DNA of 19,765 nucleotides. Source: JAKJEP01 sp964580995 (GTDB lineage Bacteria; Planctomycetota; Phycisphaerae; Sedimentisphaerales; SM23-30). Shown one piece after another: positions 1-8,503 of this stretch. Under the pieces are notes generated by a model that saw only the letters and a program-made list of their open reading frames with translations, was not told where the DNA came from and made no database searches. Location: the NCBI GenBank assembly GCA_964580995.1, contig CAZOMV010000105.1, positions 1 through 19,765 on the forward strand, in the 5' to 3' direction. The position numbers were made by a program, and so were the translations under genes. The first letter of the stretch is position 1. Each line of letters begins with the position of its first letter.

Positions 1-125
1 GCCCTCAAGTCTAATTAATGGCAAGGAACTGTCTCACTTATTCTGGCACAGAGGGCCAGGGCTTTGGCTGGCCAAGCGAGAACTGCGATAATAAAGAAAG
101 ATATACAAACTTGATAAGGGGTGCC

Positions 126-408
126 TTACATATTCTCGCGTTTCTGTGCCCTTTCCGTAAACTTGATGATATCGCCGCGGACAATCATAATACCGTCAGA
201 AACTTCCAGTATCTCATCCATATTTTCAATCCCCTGGCGGTTTTCAATCTTGGCAATCAAGGGACAATCGAATTTGTTCCGGTTCAAAAATTCTCTAACA
301 CAGAGTGTCCTTTGGGTTTCGCACAAACGACTGGGCAATAAAATCAACCTTGTTTGCTATACCGAACAGGAGGTCATTTTTGTCTTTGTCGGTTAACCCG
401 TCGTCTTT
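126..408 (-). pseudogene. Pyruvate kinase internal fragment, frameshifted
   Basis: The minus strand encodes a stretch that reads like the middle of pyruvate kinase, the glycolytic enzyme making pyruvate and ATP from phosphoenolpyruvate. From about 408 to 310 one frame gives LTDKDKNDLLFGIANKVDFI followed by AQSFVRNPKD. From about 315 to 126 a second frame gives PLIAKIENRQGIENMDEILE followed by VSDGIMIVRGD. These match the conserved TEKDK, VDFIAxSFVR, AKIEN and ARGDLG regions in the right order, including the metal-binding Glu of KIEN and Asp of RGD. A frameshift separates the halves. After RGD the sequence departs from the family and stops. About 170 N-terminal residues and everything after the barrel core are missing, so this is a dead remnant of about 90 codons. 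The identification is confident; the exact limits are not. Confidence 0.8.
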
Positions 409-430
409 TCTAGTTTGCTGTAGAACTAGA
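409..430. repeat. Stem-loop downstream of the efflux operon
   Basis: Seven-base arms TCTAGTT (409-415) and AACTAGA (424-430) flank an 8-base loop. It lies about 30 bases past the cusA stop codon. The stem is AT-rich and no T-run follows on the minus strand, so it is not a convincing intrinsic terminator; it may only protect the 3' end of the mRNA or be chance. Confidence 0.3.
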
Positions 431-461
431 CCCAGTCGGCAATCGCACTTCCCACAGGATC

Positions 462-3400
462 TTACAAATTAAATGACTTATGTAGTCGGCGCCAACGGCG
501 GCATTGGTACCAGTTGAAGATCACCGGCAGCAAGAGATCGATCACCTCATCGGCGACGAGCAGGCCGCCGAGTACGGGGGCGGCCATGGGGCGCATAACC
601 TCAGCGCCGACGCCGGTGGCCCAGAGCATGGGCATCAGGCCAACAATGGCCACGCCTTCGGTCATCAGCTTGGGCCGCAGACGATGGACGGCACCGGTAA
701 TCACGGCGTCGGTGACTTCGGCGGAAGAGGTGATTTTCTCCAGGCCGCCGCAGGCGTTAATGGCGTCGTGCAAATAGACGAGCATGACGATCCCGGTCTG
801 GGTCGCCATGCCGAAGCAGGCGATATAGCCCACCCAGACGGCTACACTGAAATTGAATCCGAACAGGCTCTGGAAAATCACCCCACCCACCAGCGCCCCG
901 GGCACCGCCAGGATAATCAGCAGGGCGTCGCGGACCTCGTGAAACGTCATATACAAAATGATAAAAATCAGCAGAATCACCATCGGGAAGATTACCTGCA
1001 GCGTTTTTTTGGCTCGAACCTGATGCTCAAACTGACCGCTCCATTCAATATAGAAACCGCTGGGCAGTTTGACCTTTTCCGCAACCGCCCGCTGGGCCTC
1101 CTCGACGAAACCGACAATATCCCGGTCCCGCACATTCAACTGGACGTAAGATCGCAACATGCCATTCTCGCTTTTGATGACACTGGGGCCTTCAACCACT
1201 TGAATGTCCGCCACGTCGGTAATAGGAATCTGTACGAACTCACCACCGGGCATTGCGCTGGCATTACCGCTGGTCTCCATTCCCGGCCCTATATCGGCAG
1301 TACTGAGTTTCTCCGAATCCACAGCATTATTGCGCCGGCCGGTGACTAGGGTCCGCCGCAGGGCGTCCTCGGTTTGCCAAAAATCCCGCGCGTAACGAAC
1401 GCGGACAGGAAAACGCTGCCGGCCTTCCACGGTGGTCGTAATGGTCTTTCCTCCCATAGCCACTTCAATCGCTTCTCCAATCTCGGCCACATTCACTCCA
1501 TAACGGGCGGCTTTTTCCCGGTCAATGTCAATTTGCAGGTAACTGCGGCCGACGATCTGATCCGGAAAAACATCCACAGCCCCGCGCACGGCCCGTAAAA
1601 CGCCGGCAATTTCATTGGACAGGGTTTGAATGCCGGGTTCTTTAACAACCGTTTTTTTTACGCCATTTTCGCTGATTTCTTTGGTAAGGTCTTCCTGGCG
1701 TGGCCCAAAAACTTTCACACCAATCATGGTCCGCACCCCCGTGGCCAGCATATCGACGCGATTAATGATCGGCTGCGTCCAGATGTTCCCCCAACCAGGC
1801 ATCTGCAGTTCACTGTCTATTTCCTTGATAATATCATTCTTATTCTTATGCCACAGAAAATTATTCTTGATAAACTCCTTTTCTCGCTCGGTCCTGATGG
1901 TCTTCAGATCTTTTTCCGCTGGTTCTTTGAAAGGTAAATTCACAGCCTTGGCGTTATTTTTTAGCGCATCCAACAACGAGTTCACCAGTGCGGAGCCGGC
2001 CAGGTCCTCCAGTTCCCAATTCAACAATTTAATCCGCTTAACCCACCCCTGGTGAAGTCGTTGCTCGAAAAGATCGAATTCACGGCTAAAGAGGGTAGTT
2101 TTATCACCGCCAACCACGGTGGCCACCGCATCCCGCGCTGCCAGCCAGGGTGAGAAGGGCAGTAGCAGTAATTCAGGAGCCTGGTTGACAAAGCCCATCT
2201 GGGCTAATTTCTCCGTAGCGGTGGTAATGAGTCGCGTTAACTCCTCGCGACGGGGCACTTCCACCAGAGGCAGAGCGTGTTCGACGAGCAGCCCATCGGC
2301 CAGCTGGTCAATTTGAGCAGCCGTGGGTTTCTGCAGGAGCATTTTTTTCTGTTGGAAAAATTCGAGCAGATCATGAATGGTGACTACCGTCAGTTGTCGA
2401 GCCAGCACCGGCTCATACTCGATCTGCTGGCGATAGGCATAATCACGCATCGTCCGATCAAACTGCACGATAGCCTCCATGGTGGCATTGGTCGCCAGGT
2501 CGGAGACTTGATCGGTTTTTAAATCATTGGGCAAGTCACCAGCGTGTTGTAGTAACTCGATCAGGATTTTGGCTTCGAGCAGGGCATCTGCAAAGCGAAC
2601 CTTGCGTTTGGGCCACCATTCCTTCGGGCGCAGGGTAACGACGGTCTCGACCATGTCAATGCCCGACGGATCGGTGGGAGTATCGGCCCGGCCCACCTTA
2701 CCGACCACCAGATCGACTTCAGGGAAGTGGGCCATAATATGATCGCGAACCCGAATGTCATCGCCTGCCTGGGCGATGGAGACGCGAGGCACTGTCACCG
2801 GCATATCGAGAATACTCCCCTCATCGATAGGCGGCATAAACTCGCGACCGAGCTTGGGGAAGTGCCAGGCCACCAGGGCCACCGCCCCCAGCAGCACCAA
2901 GGCGATCAATTGACTATGCCAGCGGCGGAAGAACACGCTGCCGAAAAAGAGCGCCAGGGCCAGTACCCCAAGAAAAAGGGAGGTGCTTCCGATAAATCCA
3001 GTTCCTAGTATAAATAGGAGCCCCACAAACCAGATGCCCACCGCCGGCACCTTCATCAGCCAGGTAAGCACCGGCTTATAGATGTTGATGAAGCTGCGAA
3101 CGATCCAGTTATCTTCCTCGCGGCGGAGCCGGCCCTTGATGAAAATCGGAATGATCGCCGGCACAAACGTCACGGCCAGCAGCGCCACACCCACCATGGC
3201 AAAACTCTTGGTAAACGCCAGCGGATGAAACATCTTGCCTTCCTGACCGCCCAGGGCGAACACCGGCAGGAAGGAAATGAGCATGATAATCACCGCGAAG
3301 AAAATCGGCTTGCCGACCAGCCGGCAGGATCGAACGACAATCTCCGTGGTGTCGCCGCGGATTTTTTCGCGTCCGAACTGCTTGGTCAGTTCGTGAGTGG

Positions 3401-4625
3401 CATTTTCGACCATCACCACCGCCGCATCCACCAGGATCCCGATAGAAATCGCAATCCCGGAAAGCGACATGATATTACTGGGAATTTTCAGGTAAAACAT
3501 CAGGGTGAACGCGACCAATACCGCCAGGGGCAACGTAATGCAGACCACAAACGCGCTGCGCAGGTGCGTCAGGATCAGGAGGATGGCAAGGCTGGCGATA
3601 ATCAATTCTTCCTTTAGGGTCCCGGTCACCGTATGAATAGCACCTTCAATCAGGCGGGTACGATCATAAAACGGTACAATCCTTACGCCTGCGGGTAGAC
3701 CCGGCTGGAGCTGCTCGATCCGCTCTTTGATGGCCTTAGTCACACTGAGGGGATTTTCGCCGTAACGCATCATCACCACGCCGCCAACTACCTCGCGGCC
3801 GTTTTTCTCCAGCAGGCTACGGCGAAATTCGGGCCCCAACTGAACCTGGGCCAGGTTGCGGACGTAAATCGGCACACCATCGCGTTCCATCACCACCACG
3901 TTTTCCAAGTCGCGTACCCCACGCAGCCAGCCGACGCCTCGGATGAGGTATTCGGCGTTGACTTCAAAATAGACCTTGCCGCCCACGGCGATATTGCTGC
4001 GGGCCACGGCGTCGAAGACCGCCCCCAAGTTGATGTTGTACGCCCGCAGTTTGTCCGGATCGATATCGACCTGATACTCACGAACGAACCCGCCAACACT
4101 GGCTACTTGAGCCACACCGGCCACATACAACTGATAACGCACATACCAGTCCTGAACAGCCCGCAGTTCGTCCAGACTGTAGCCATCTCCTTCGACGGTG
4201 TACCAGAAAATCTGTCCCAGACTGGTGGCATCGGGGGCCAGGTAGGGTACCACACCGGCAGGGAGGAAGGTGCTGGCGATATTGAGCCGTTCCAGGACAC
4301 GAGTCCGGGCAAAATAGAAATCGGTGCCATCGTCGAAAATGATGGTGATCATCGAAAAGTTAAACTCGCTGGCGGAGCGAATTACCTTCACACCGGCCAA
4401 TCCCTGCAGGTTCACCGAGAGGGGGTAGGTGATCTGATCATCTATTTCCTTCGGCGAACGGCCCATCCAGTCGGTAAAAATGATGACCTGATTCTCCGAT
4501 AGATCGGGAATAGCGTCGATGGGAGTTTTGAGCACGCAATACATACCCCAGACCGCCACCACTGCCGTCAACAGAATCACAATGAATCGATTGCGGACAG
4601 AATATTCTATAATTTGCGGGATCAT
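462..4625 (-). CDS. cusA: CusA/CzcA-type heavy-metal efflux RND pump, enlarged
   Basis: Inner-membrane proton-driven pump that exports metal ions (Cu(I)/Ag(I) by best resemblance) through a periplasmic adaptor and an outer-membrane channel. It has the family N-terminus (IIEYSVRNRFIVILL), the TM4 motif GIAISIGILVDAAVVMVENA at 390-409 with proton-relay Asp at 400, the linker KLGREFMPPIDEGSILDMPV at 591-610, PGWGNIWTQPIINRVDMLAT at 943-962, and the C-terminal half GQFEHQ, AVPGALVGG and RPKLMT. At 1387 residues it is about 340 longer than E. coli CusA. The excess comes from about 250 extra helical residues (roughly 685-935), two extra hydrophobic stretches near 526-588, and a Gly/Ser/Met-rich loop near 1093-1130. 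It is the last gene of a three-gene operon, 18 bases after the adaptor gene. The gene symbol follows the family; the metal specificity is inferred. Confidence 0.93.
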   Translation of the reverse strand: MIPQIIEYSVRNRFIVILLTAVVAVWGMYCVLKTPIDAIPDLSENQVIIFTDWMGRSPKEIDDQITYPLSVNLQGLAGVKVIRSASEFNFSMITIIFDDGTDFYFARTRVLERLNIASTFLPAGVVPYLAPDATSLGQIFWYTVEGDGYSLDELRAVQDWYVRYQLYVAGVAQVASVGGFVREYQVDIDPDKLRAYNINLGAVFDAVARSNIAVGGKVYFEVNAEYLIRGVGWLRGVRDLENVVVMERDGVPIYVRNLAQVQLGPEFRRSLLEKNGREVVGGVVMMRYGENPLSVTKAIKERIEQLQPGLPAGVRIVPFYDRTRLIEGAIHTVTGTLKEELIIASLAILLILTHLRSAFVVCITLPLAVLVAFTLMFYLKIPSNIMSLSGIAISIGILVDAAVVMVENATHELTKQFGREKIRGDTTEIVVRSCRLVGKPIFFAVIIMLISFLPVFALGGQEGKMFHPLAFTKSFAMVGVALLAVTFVPAIIPIFIKGRLRREEDNWIVRSFINIYKPVLTWLMKVPAVGIWFVGLLFILGTGFIGSTSLFLGVLALALFFGSVFFRRWHSQLIALVLLGAVALVAWHFPKLGREFMPPIDEGSILDMPVTVPRVSIAQAGDDIRVRDHIMAHFPEVDLVVGKVGRADTPTDPSGIDMVETVVTLRPKEWWPKRKVRFADALLEAKILIELLQHAGDLPNDLKTDQVSDLATNATMEAIVQFDRTMRDYAYRQQIEYEPVLARQLTVVTIHDLLEFFQQKKMLLQKPTAAQIDQLADGLLVEHALPLVEVPRREELTRLITTATEKLAQMGFVNQAPELLLLPFSPWLAARDAVATVVGGDKTTLFSREFDLFEQRLHQGWVKRIKLLNWELEDLAGSALVNSLLDALKNNAKAVNLPFKEPAEKDLKTIRTEREKEFIKNNFLWHKNKNDIIKEIDSELQMPGWGNIWTQPIINRVDMLATGVRTMIGVKVFGPRQEDLTKEISENGVKKTVVKEPGIQTLSNEIAGVLRAVRGAVDVFPDQIVGRSYLQIDIDREKAARYGVNVAEIGEAIEVAMGGKTITTTVEGRQRFPVRVRYARDFWQTEDALRRTLVTGRRNNAVDSEKLSTADIGPGMETSGNASAMPGGEFVQIPITDVADIQVVEGPSVIKSENGMLRSYVQLNVRDRDIVGFVEEAQRAVAEKVKLPSGFYIEWSGQFEHQVRAKKTLQVIFPMVILLIFIILYMTFHEVRDALLIILAVPGALVGGVIFQSLFGFNFSVAVWVGYIACFGMATQTGIVMLVYLHDAINACGGLEKITSSAEVTDAVITGAVHRLRPKLMTEGVAIVGLMPMLWATGVGAEVMRPMAAPVLGGLLVADEVIDLLLPVIFNWYQCRRWRRLHKSFNL

Positions 4626-4643
4626 GCGGAATTTCCCTTGTCG

Positions 4644-6629
4644 TTAATGTTGATGGCCGCTATGGGCCGGAGCTTCTGTACCTTGCGGACCGCCGGAAGC
4701 GCCGAAGTATTGTGAACTCGCTGCGGGATTGAGCCGGTTTTCCGCATCCACCAGGAAGGCCCCCTGAGTGGCCACCTGATCGCCTGCGTTTAAACCCGTC
4801 AGCACCGGATAAAATTCTCCAGCTCGCGGGCCGACAACAACCTCCACCATCTCAAAGGTCCCGGGGGTACTTTCCCGATAAGCGATTTTCCGGACGCCGG
4901 TGTTAATCACCGCCGACATGGGAATGGCCAGAACCTTCTCCACCGTCATCCGCTTGATCGGGAATTTGTCAATGGGACAGGTTTGCGGCTGATCGAAGAG
5001 CTGATCCGGATAAATCGGGCAATAATAACCCGTGACAAAACGTTCGTTTGTTTTTGCCGACGGCATTGCAGACGGGTGGATTTCTCCGGTGATTTCGCCG
5101 CATGTCAGCATCGCTGAGCCGTAATAGGGATTTGCAATTTGCCGGGTTTCCGTCAGCCAATCGGCCTTGACCATCGGGCAGTGAACCACGAAGAGCGTCA
5201 GGGCTTGCGGCGGGTGCGCTCGCACAAACTCAATGACCGCAGGGCTGAGGGATTGCAAAACTTTTCGTTGTTCCGCCAGGTCCTTGCCTTCCAGTTGCCG
5301 GGCGTTTGCGATAATAGTTTCAACGGAAGTGGCGGCGTTCGGATTCAGATGTTCTTTGATGGCCTGTGCCTGCTCAATTAGTTTTGTAACGGTCGCGGGA
5401 TCTGTCTGATCACGGGCGTAACCGCTGGTAAGGGTCAGATACGCGCGAACCAGAGGCTCGGTATCGACCATAGGGCCGTCGGGGGCCGGTGAGGAAGGAT
5501 TTGGCGGTGCAGGTACATTCGGCTCCGACACAGTCCCTGCCGGCAGCCGAATCACCGCTCGTGCATACATCCCCGGCTTAAGCTTGTACTCGGGATTCGA
5601 AACTTCGACGCGGGCTGACACCGTGCGGGTCGCCGGATCCACCAGATAGGCCACAAACCCGATACGACCGGCGAAAATTTCATTGGGGTACGTCGTGCTG
5701 GTCACTTCAACCGCCGTCCCTGCCTGGATGTCTTTGATTTCATCCTCGAAGACCTTGGCCTGAAGCCAGACCTGACTGAGATCCGCAATGGTATACAAAT
5801 CGTCACCCTCATTAACGTACCGTCCTTCCAGAACTTTCTTCTCGGTCACAATTCCTGTCATGGGTGAATAAATGGTAAGATGAGTCTGGGACTTGCCTTG
5901 TTGAATGATTTCTTCGATTTGCTCGGGGGTAATACCCCAGAGGGATAATTTCTCCCGAGCCGAATCCACCAGCGATTGAGCCGATTTCTCCGTCGGCTTA
6001 CCTTTTTGCTGCTCCAGACCCCGCACTGCCAGCAGCAACTCCTCCTGCGCCACCACCAGGTCAGGGCTGTAAATCAAGGCCAGCGGATCACCCTTTTTCA
6101 CCTGCTGGCCCACATAGTTTACCATCAGTTGGTCGATGCGGCCCTTAATCCGTGCTGAGATGAAGGCGCGACGCGTCTCATCGTAGTCCACGATACCCAC
6201 CGTCCGAATCTCCCGACTTAGCAGTCTGTACTCCACCGGGCTAGTACCGATGCGGCCCATTTTTACCTTGAGCGGAGTTAATTGCACCTGGGCCAAAACT
6301 CCCACCGGCAGTTCCCCGCCCTGCGTAGTTTTGGCCCGTTTTACCAAAGGCATGCCGCAAATCGGGCAATTACCTGGTTCGGACCGGATAATGTTGGGAT
6401 GCATCGCACAATAATACTCAATCTCCTGGATCTGCTCTCCTGCGGCCACGGTCGCCGGACGGCGCCAGCGGTCGTAGTGATTCATGATGTCTTCCCAGTT
6501 GCCCGCAACAACACCCACCAGAACCATCAGCACGATAAAACGCAGCCGTACCTGCAAAATCCGCACAGCCATCCATATCCGATGGGCCCGGGAAGTTTTT
6601 ACAGGAGATTTTTCATCCTGATTCACCAT
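4644..6629 (-). CDS. cusB: CusB-type membrane-fusion protein with extra metal-motif domains
   Basis: Periplasmic adaptor linking the RND pump to the outer-membrane channel. Numbered from an upstream ATG at 6653, it has an N-terminal membrane anchor (about 35-50) and a heavy-metal-binding motif YYCAMHP...CPICGMPL at 80-103. Then come the barrel-sandwich/lipoyl halves (ISARIKGRIDQLMVNYVGQQ near 166; YSPMTGIVTEKKVLEGRYV near 262), a beta-barrel ending near 370, and a final membrane-proximal segment (VLAIPMSAVINTGVRKIAY) from 574. Inserted between the last two is a DUF3347-like domain (about 397-520; HCPMVKADWL, IANPYYGSAMLTCGE) and a second, degenerate metal motif (YYCPIYPD...CPIDKFPI, 543-566). 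The C-terminus ends in a His-rich HSGHQH tail. Start chosen at the ATG at 6629, because GGAG lies 9 bases upstream (6639-6642); the ATG at 6653 lacks such a site. Confidence 0.92.
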   Translation of the reverse strand: MVNQDEKSPVKTSRAHRIWMAVRILQVRLRFIVLMVLVGVVAGNWEDIMNHYDRWRRPATVAAGEQIQEIEYYCAMHPNIIRSEPGNCPICGMPLVKRAKTTQGGELPVGVLAQVQLTPLKVKMGRIGTSPVEYRLLSREIRTVGIVDYDETRRAFISARIKGRIDQLMVNYVGQQVKKGDPLALIYSPDLVVAQEELLLAVRGLEQQKGKPTEKSAQSLVDSAREKLSLWGITPEQIEEIIQQGKSQTHLTIYSPMTGIVTEKKVLEGRYVNEGDDLYTIADLSQVWLQAKVFEDEIKDIQAGTAVEVTSTTYPNEIFAGRIGFVAYLVDPATRTVSARVEVSNPEYKLKPGMYARAVIRLPAGTVSEPNVPAPPNPSSPAPDGPMVDTEPLVRAYLTLTSGYARDQTDPATVTKLIEQAQAIKEHLNPNAATSVETIIANARQLEGKDLAEQRKVLQSLSPAVIEFVRAHPPQALTLFVVHCPMVKADWLTETRQIANPYYGSAMLTCGEITGEIHPSAMPSAKTNERFVTGYYCPIYPDQLFDQPQTCPIDKFPIKRMTVEKVLAIPMSAVINTGVRKIAYRESTPGTFEMVEVVVGPRAGEFYPVLTGLNAGDQVATQGAFLVDAENRLNPAASSQYFGASGGPQGTEAPAHSGHQH

Positions 6630-6692
6630 TTTTTTATTCTCCAACCGCAACATCCAAATGGGTCAAACACCTATCCACGAAGATATCGCATT

Positions 6693-8102
6693 TCATGGGG
6701 TTATCGAATCCGAATGCCGCGTCAAATCACGTCCCACCGTTTGCTGCAATTCCGCAAAACTTCTCTCCAGCTCCGCCAGGCTCTGTTGATAGGCCAACTT
6801 GAAATCCAGCACTTGCCGCCAGTTACTCACCAGCGTCAGAAAATCCACCTTGCCCGAGCTGTAACTGCTGGTCGAAACCTCCAGCGTCTGCTGCGCCTGC
6901 GGGATGCTGACGTCATGCAGCAGGGTCACCAGGCGTTGCTGAGTATCCAGCCGCACATAGGCGTCCTGCACCCGAAATGCCAGGCGATTGCGAGCGTCCT
7001 GCAGCTCCGCCGAGCCCTGATGGATCCCCGCCCTGGCTTCGCGCTCTGCCGCATCGTACTTCCGGGACCATACCGGTACGTTGACACCAAACCCGATCCA
7101 CCACTGGTCCTTACCACTCGGCGACGGGGCCATCCCTTCCTCTTCGACGAAACTGTAATTGTAACTAACCGTCAGGTCAGGCCATCGCTGTAACCTGGCT
7201 ACCTCCAGCTTTTCCTGTTCCGCGGCAATTTGTTGACGGATTCTCTGCAGTTCCGGATTGGCCTGCTCCGCCTGGGCCAGTAACCAGTTCAGTTTCAGGG
7301 TAATCTGCTCAGAGTCGGCGCCGGGGGGTTTGGGCAAAGCAGCAGTAACGGGCCGGGCCAGCAGACTGTTCAGCATGGCGGCCGCTGTGGTTTGCTGCTG
7401 CTCCCACGTAATCAATTCGTTATCCAGACTGCTCAATTCCACCGAGGCGCGCAGCACATCCTGTTGATTGGCCAATCCCACTCGGTATTGGGATTCTGCA
7501 ATCTGCTGAAATTCCGCCAGCAGTTCACGGCTTTCGGCGGTCAACTCCATGGCCCGGGTAGTGTAGTAATAGCTCCAATAGGCCCGCCGGGTTTCGTTGA
7601 TAAGATTCAGGCGGGTCATTTCTAATTCAGACTTGGCCACGCCGGTTTCCTGCTCGGCCGCCAGGCCGCTGTGACGCAGTTTGCCCGGAAACGGCAGTTT
7701 TTGGCTCACCCCCGTCATCACCCCTACCATGCCAGCGGCCGTTTCTGCCATATCACCGAGGGGGGCCACTTCGAGCATCGGATCATCGAGGGCTGTAACC
7801 TGCGGGATCCTCGCTTCCGCACGTTCGACACCATAGCGTGCTGCCTGAAGAGCCGGATTGCGTTCCAAAACCATACGGACATAATCTTCTGGACCTGCAT
7901 TCTCAGGAATAATGAAGTCCTGGGTAAGGGACATATTAGGCTCCGGATGATCAGTAGTCAATCGGTTCAGACTCGTATCGGCAAGCGGAATCCGGCTTGG
8001 TTGTCCTTTTGGTGGAGGGGACGAACATCCGCCCAACTGGATCAGGGAACTGAAAAAAAACAAAATCACAGTAATTAAGTAGGATTTTGTGTGTCGCAAC
8101 AT
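6693..8102 (-). CDS. TolC/CusC-family outer-membrane efflux lipoprotein
   Basis: Outer-membrane channel of the tripartite metal efflux system. A lipoprotein signal peptide with lipobox LGGC puts the lipidated Cys at residue 26. Two OEP (outer-membrane efflux protein) repeats follow, about 72-255 and 278-460. They contain the family features ERNPALQAARYGVERAEARI, QKLPFPGKL (134-142), QYRVGLANQQDVLRASVELS (205-224), ANPELQRIRQQIAAEQEKLE (281-300), RWPDLTVSYNYSF and SSGKVDFLTLVSNWRQVL (415-432). Length 469 is normal for the family. It is the first gene of the operon: GGAG lies 7 bases before the ATG, the strong promoter is about 60 bases upstream, and the adaptor gene starts about 60 bases after its stop. 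Family assignment is firm; the cusC role is inferred from the neighbours. Confidence 0.93.
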   Translation of the reverse strand: MLRHTKSYLITVILFFFSSLIQLGGCSSPPPKGQPSRIPLADTSLNRLTTDHPEPNMSLTQDFIIPENAGPEDYVRMVLERNPALQAARYGVERAEARIPQVTALDDPMLEVAPLGDMAETAAGMVGVMTGVSQKLPFPGKLRHSGLAAEQETGVAKSELEMTRLNLINETRRAYWSYYYTTRAMELTAESRELLAEFQQIAESQYRVGLANQQDVLRASVELSSLDNELITWEQQQTTAAAMLNSLLARPVTAALPKPPGADSEQITLKLNWLLAQAEQANPELQRIRQQIAAEQEKLEVARLQRWPDLTVSYNYSFVEEEGMAPSPSGKDQWWIGFGVNVPVWSRKYDAAEREARAGIHQGSAELQDARNRLAFRVQDAYVRLDTQQRLVTLLHDVSIPQAQQTLEVSTSSYSSGKVDFLTLVSNWRQVLDFKLAYQQSLAELERSFAELQQTVGRDLTRHSDSITP

Positions 8103-8160
8103 TGGGTTACTCCAAGTACCCTGTTTGACTGTAACCTCAATAGCAAGATCAGATTACAAC

Positions 8161-8188
8161 ATTATAACTCCGTAGCGGACAATGTCAA
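8161..8188 (-). promoter_or_regulatory. Sigma70-type promoter of the efflux operon
   Basis: On the minus strand TTGACA (8188-8183) and TATAAT (8166-8161) are both perfect consensus, separated by 16 bases, about 58 bases upstream of the outer-membrane channel ATG. The 9-base palindrome GACAATGTC (8178-8186) overlaps the -35 box and could be half of an operator. The spacer is not the 19-20 bases typical of MerR/CueR-controlled metal promoters, so repression or a two-component system is more likely than MerR-type control if the operon is metal-regulated. Confidence 0.65.
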
Positions 8189-8503
8189 ACCAAAGCAAGT
8201 ATTATTATAGTATGCCACCTCGGTCAGGTTTTCCACTTTTTCTTTCTTCTATCTGCCTTACTTACAGTGAGATTTGCCTGTTTGCGGGCTACCCAATTCC
8301 CGCTTTTCTCCGGCTTTGGCGGCAGAGACCGTAGCCAGTTTAAGGGCATATGGTGTTAGGCATGGGCAAGAACCCGCTTGCGCTACAATGAGGACAATCT
8401 TTAACGTCTTTTTGCCAGATTCTTTCCCAAGCGATAAGACAAAACCAATTGTTTAATGGACCGCCGTAGGAGTTTACCAGTTTTTATTACCTTTCACCTA
8501 GTT
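8189..8503. other. Intergenic region without a recognised gene
   Basis: Between the efflux promoter and the SPFH gene no coding sequence is convincing. The minus strand is open for about 64 codons (roughly 8258-8450), including SCPCLTPYALKLATVSAAKA, but it has no ATG start and matches no family I know. A plus-strand frame from 8274 to 8456 has no ribosome-binding site and lies across it. A second TATAAT on the minus strand (8209-8204) has no clear -35 partner. Confidence 0.4.

Noticed and set aside
504..1349. 281-codon plus-strand open frame across the pump gene
   Set aside because: It is antisense to the clearly coding CusA-type gene, is His/Asp/Gly-rich from codon reflection, and has no domain.
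6282..7193. 303-codon plus-strand open frame
   Set aside because: It lies antisense across cusB and the outer-membrane channel gene and has the His/Arg/Gln-rich composition of a shadow frame.
8274..8456. 60-codon plus-strand frame in the spacer before the SPFH gene
   Set aside because: It has no ribosome-binding site and no homology that I recognise.
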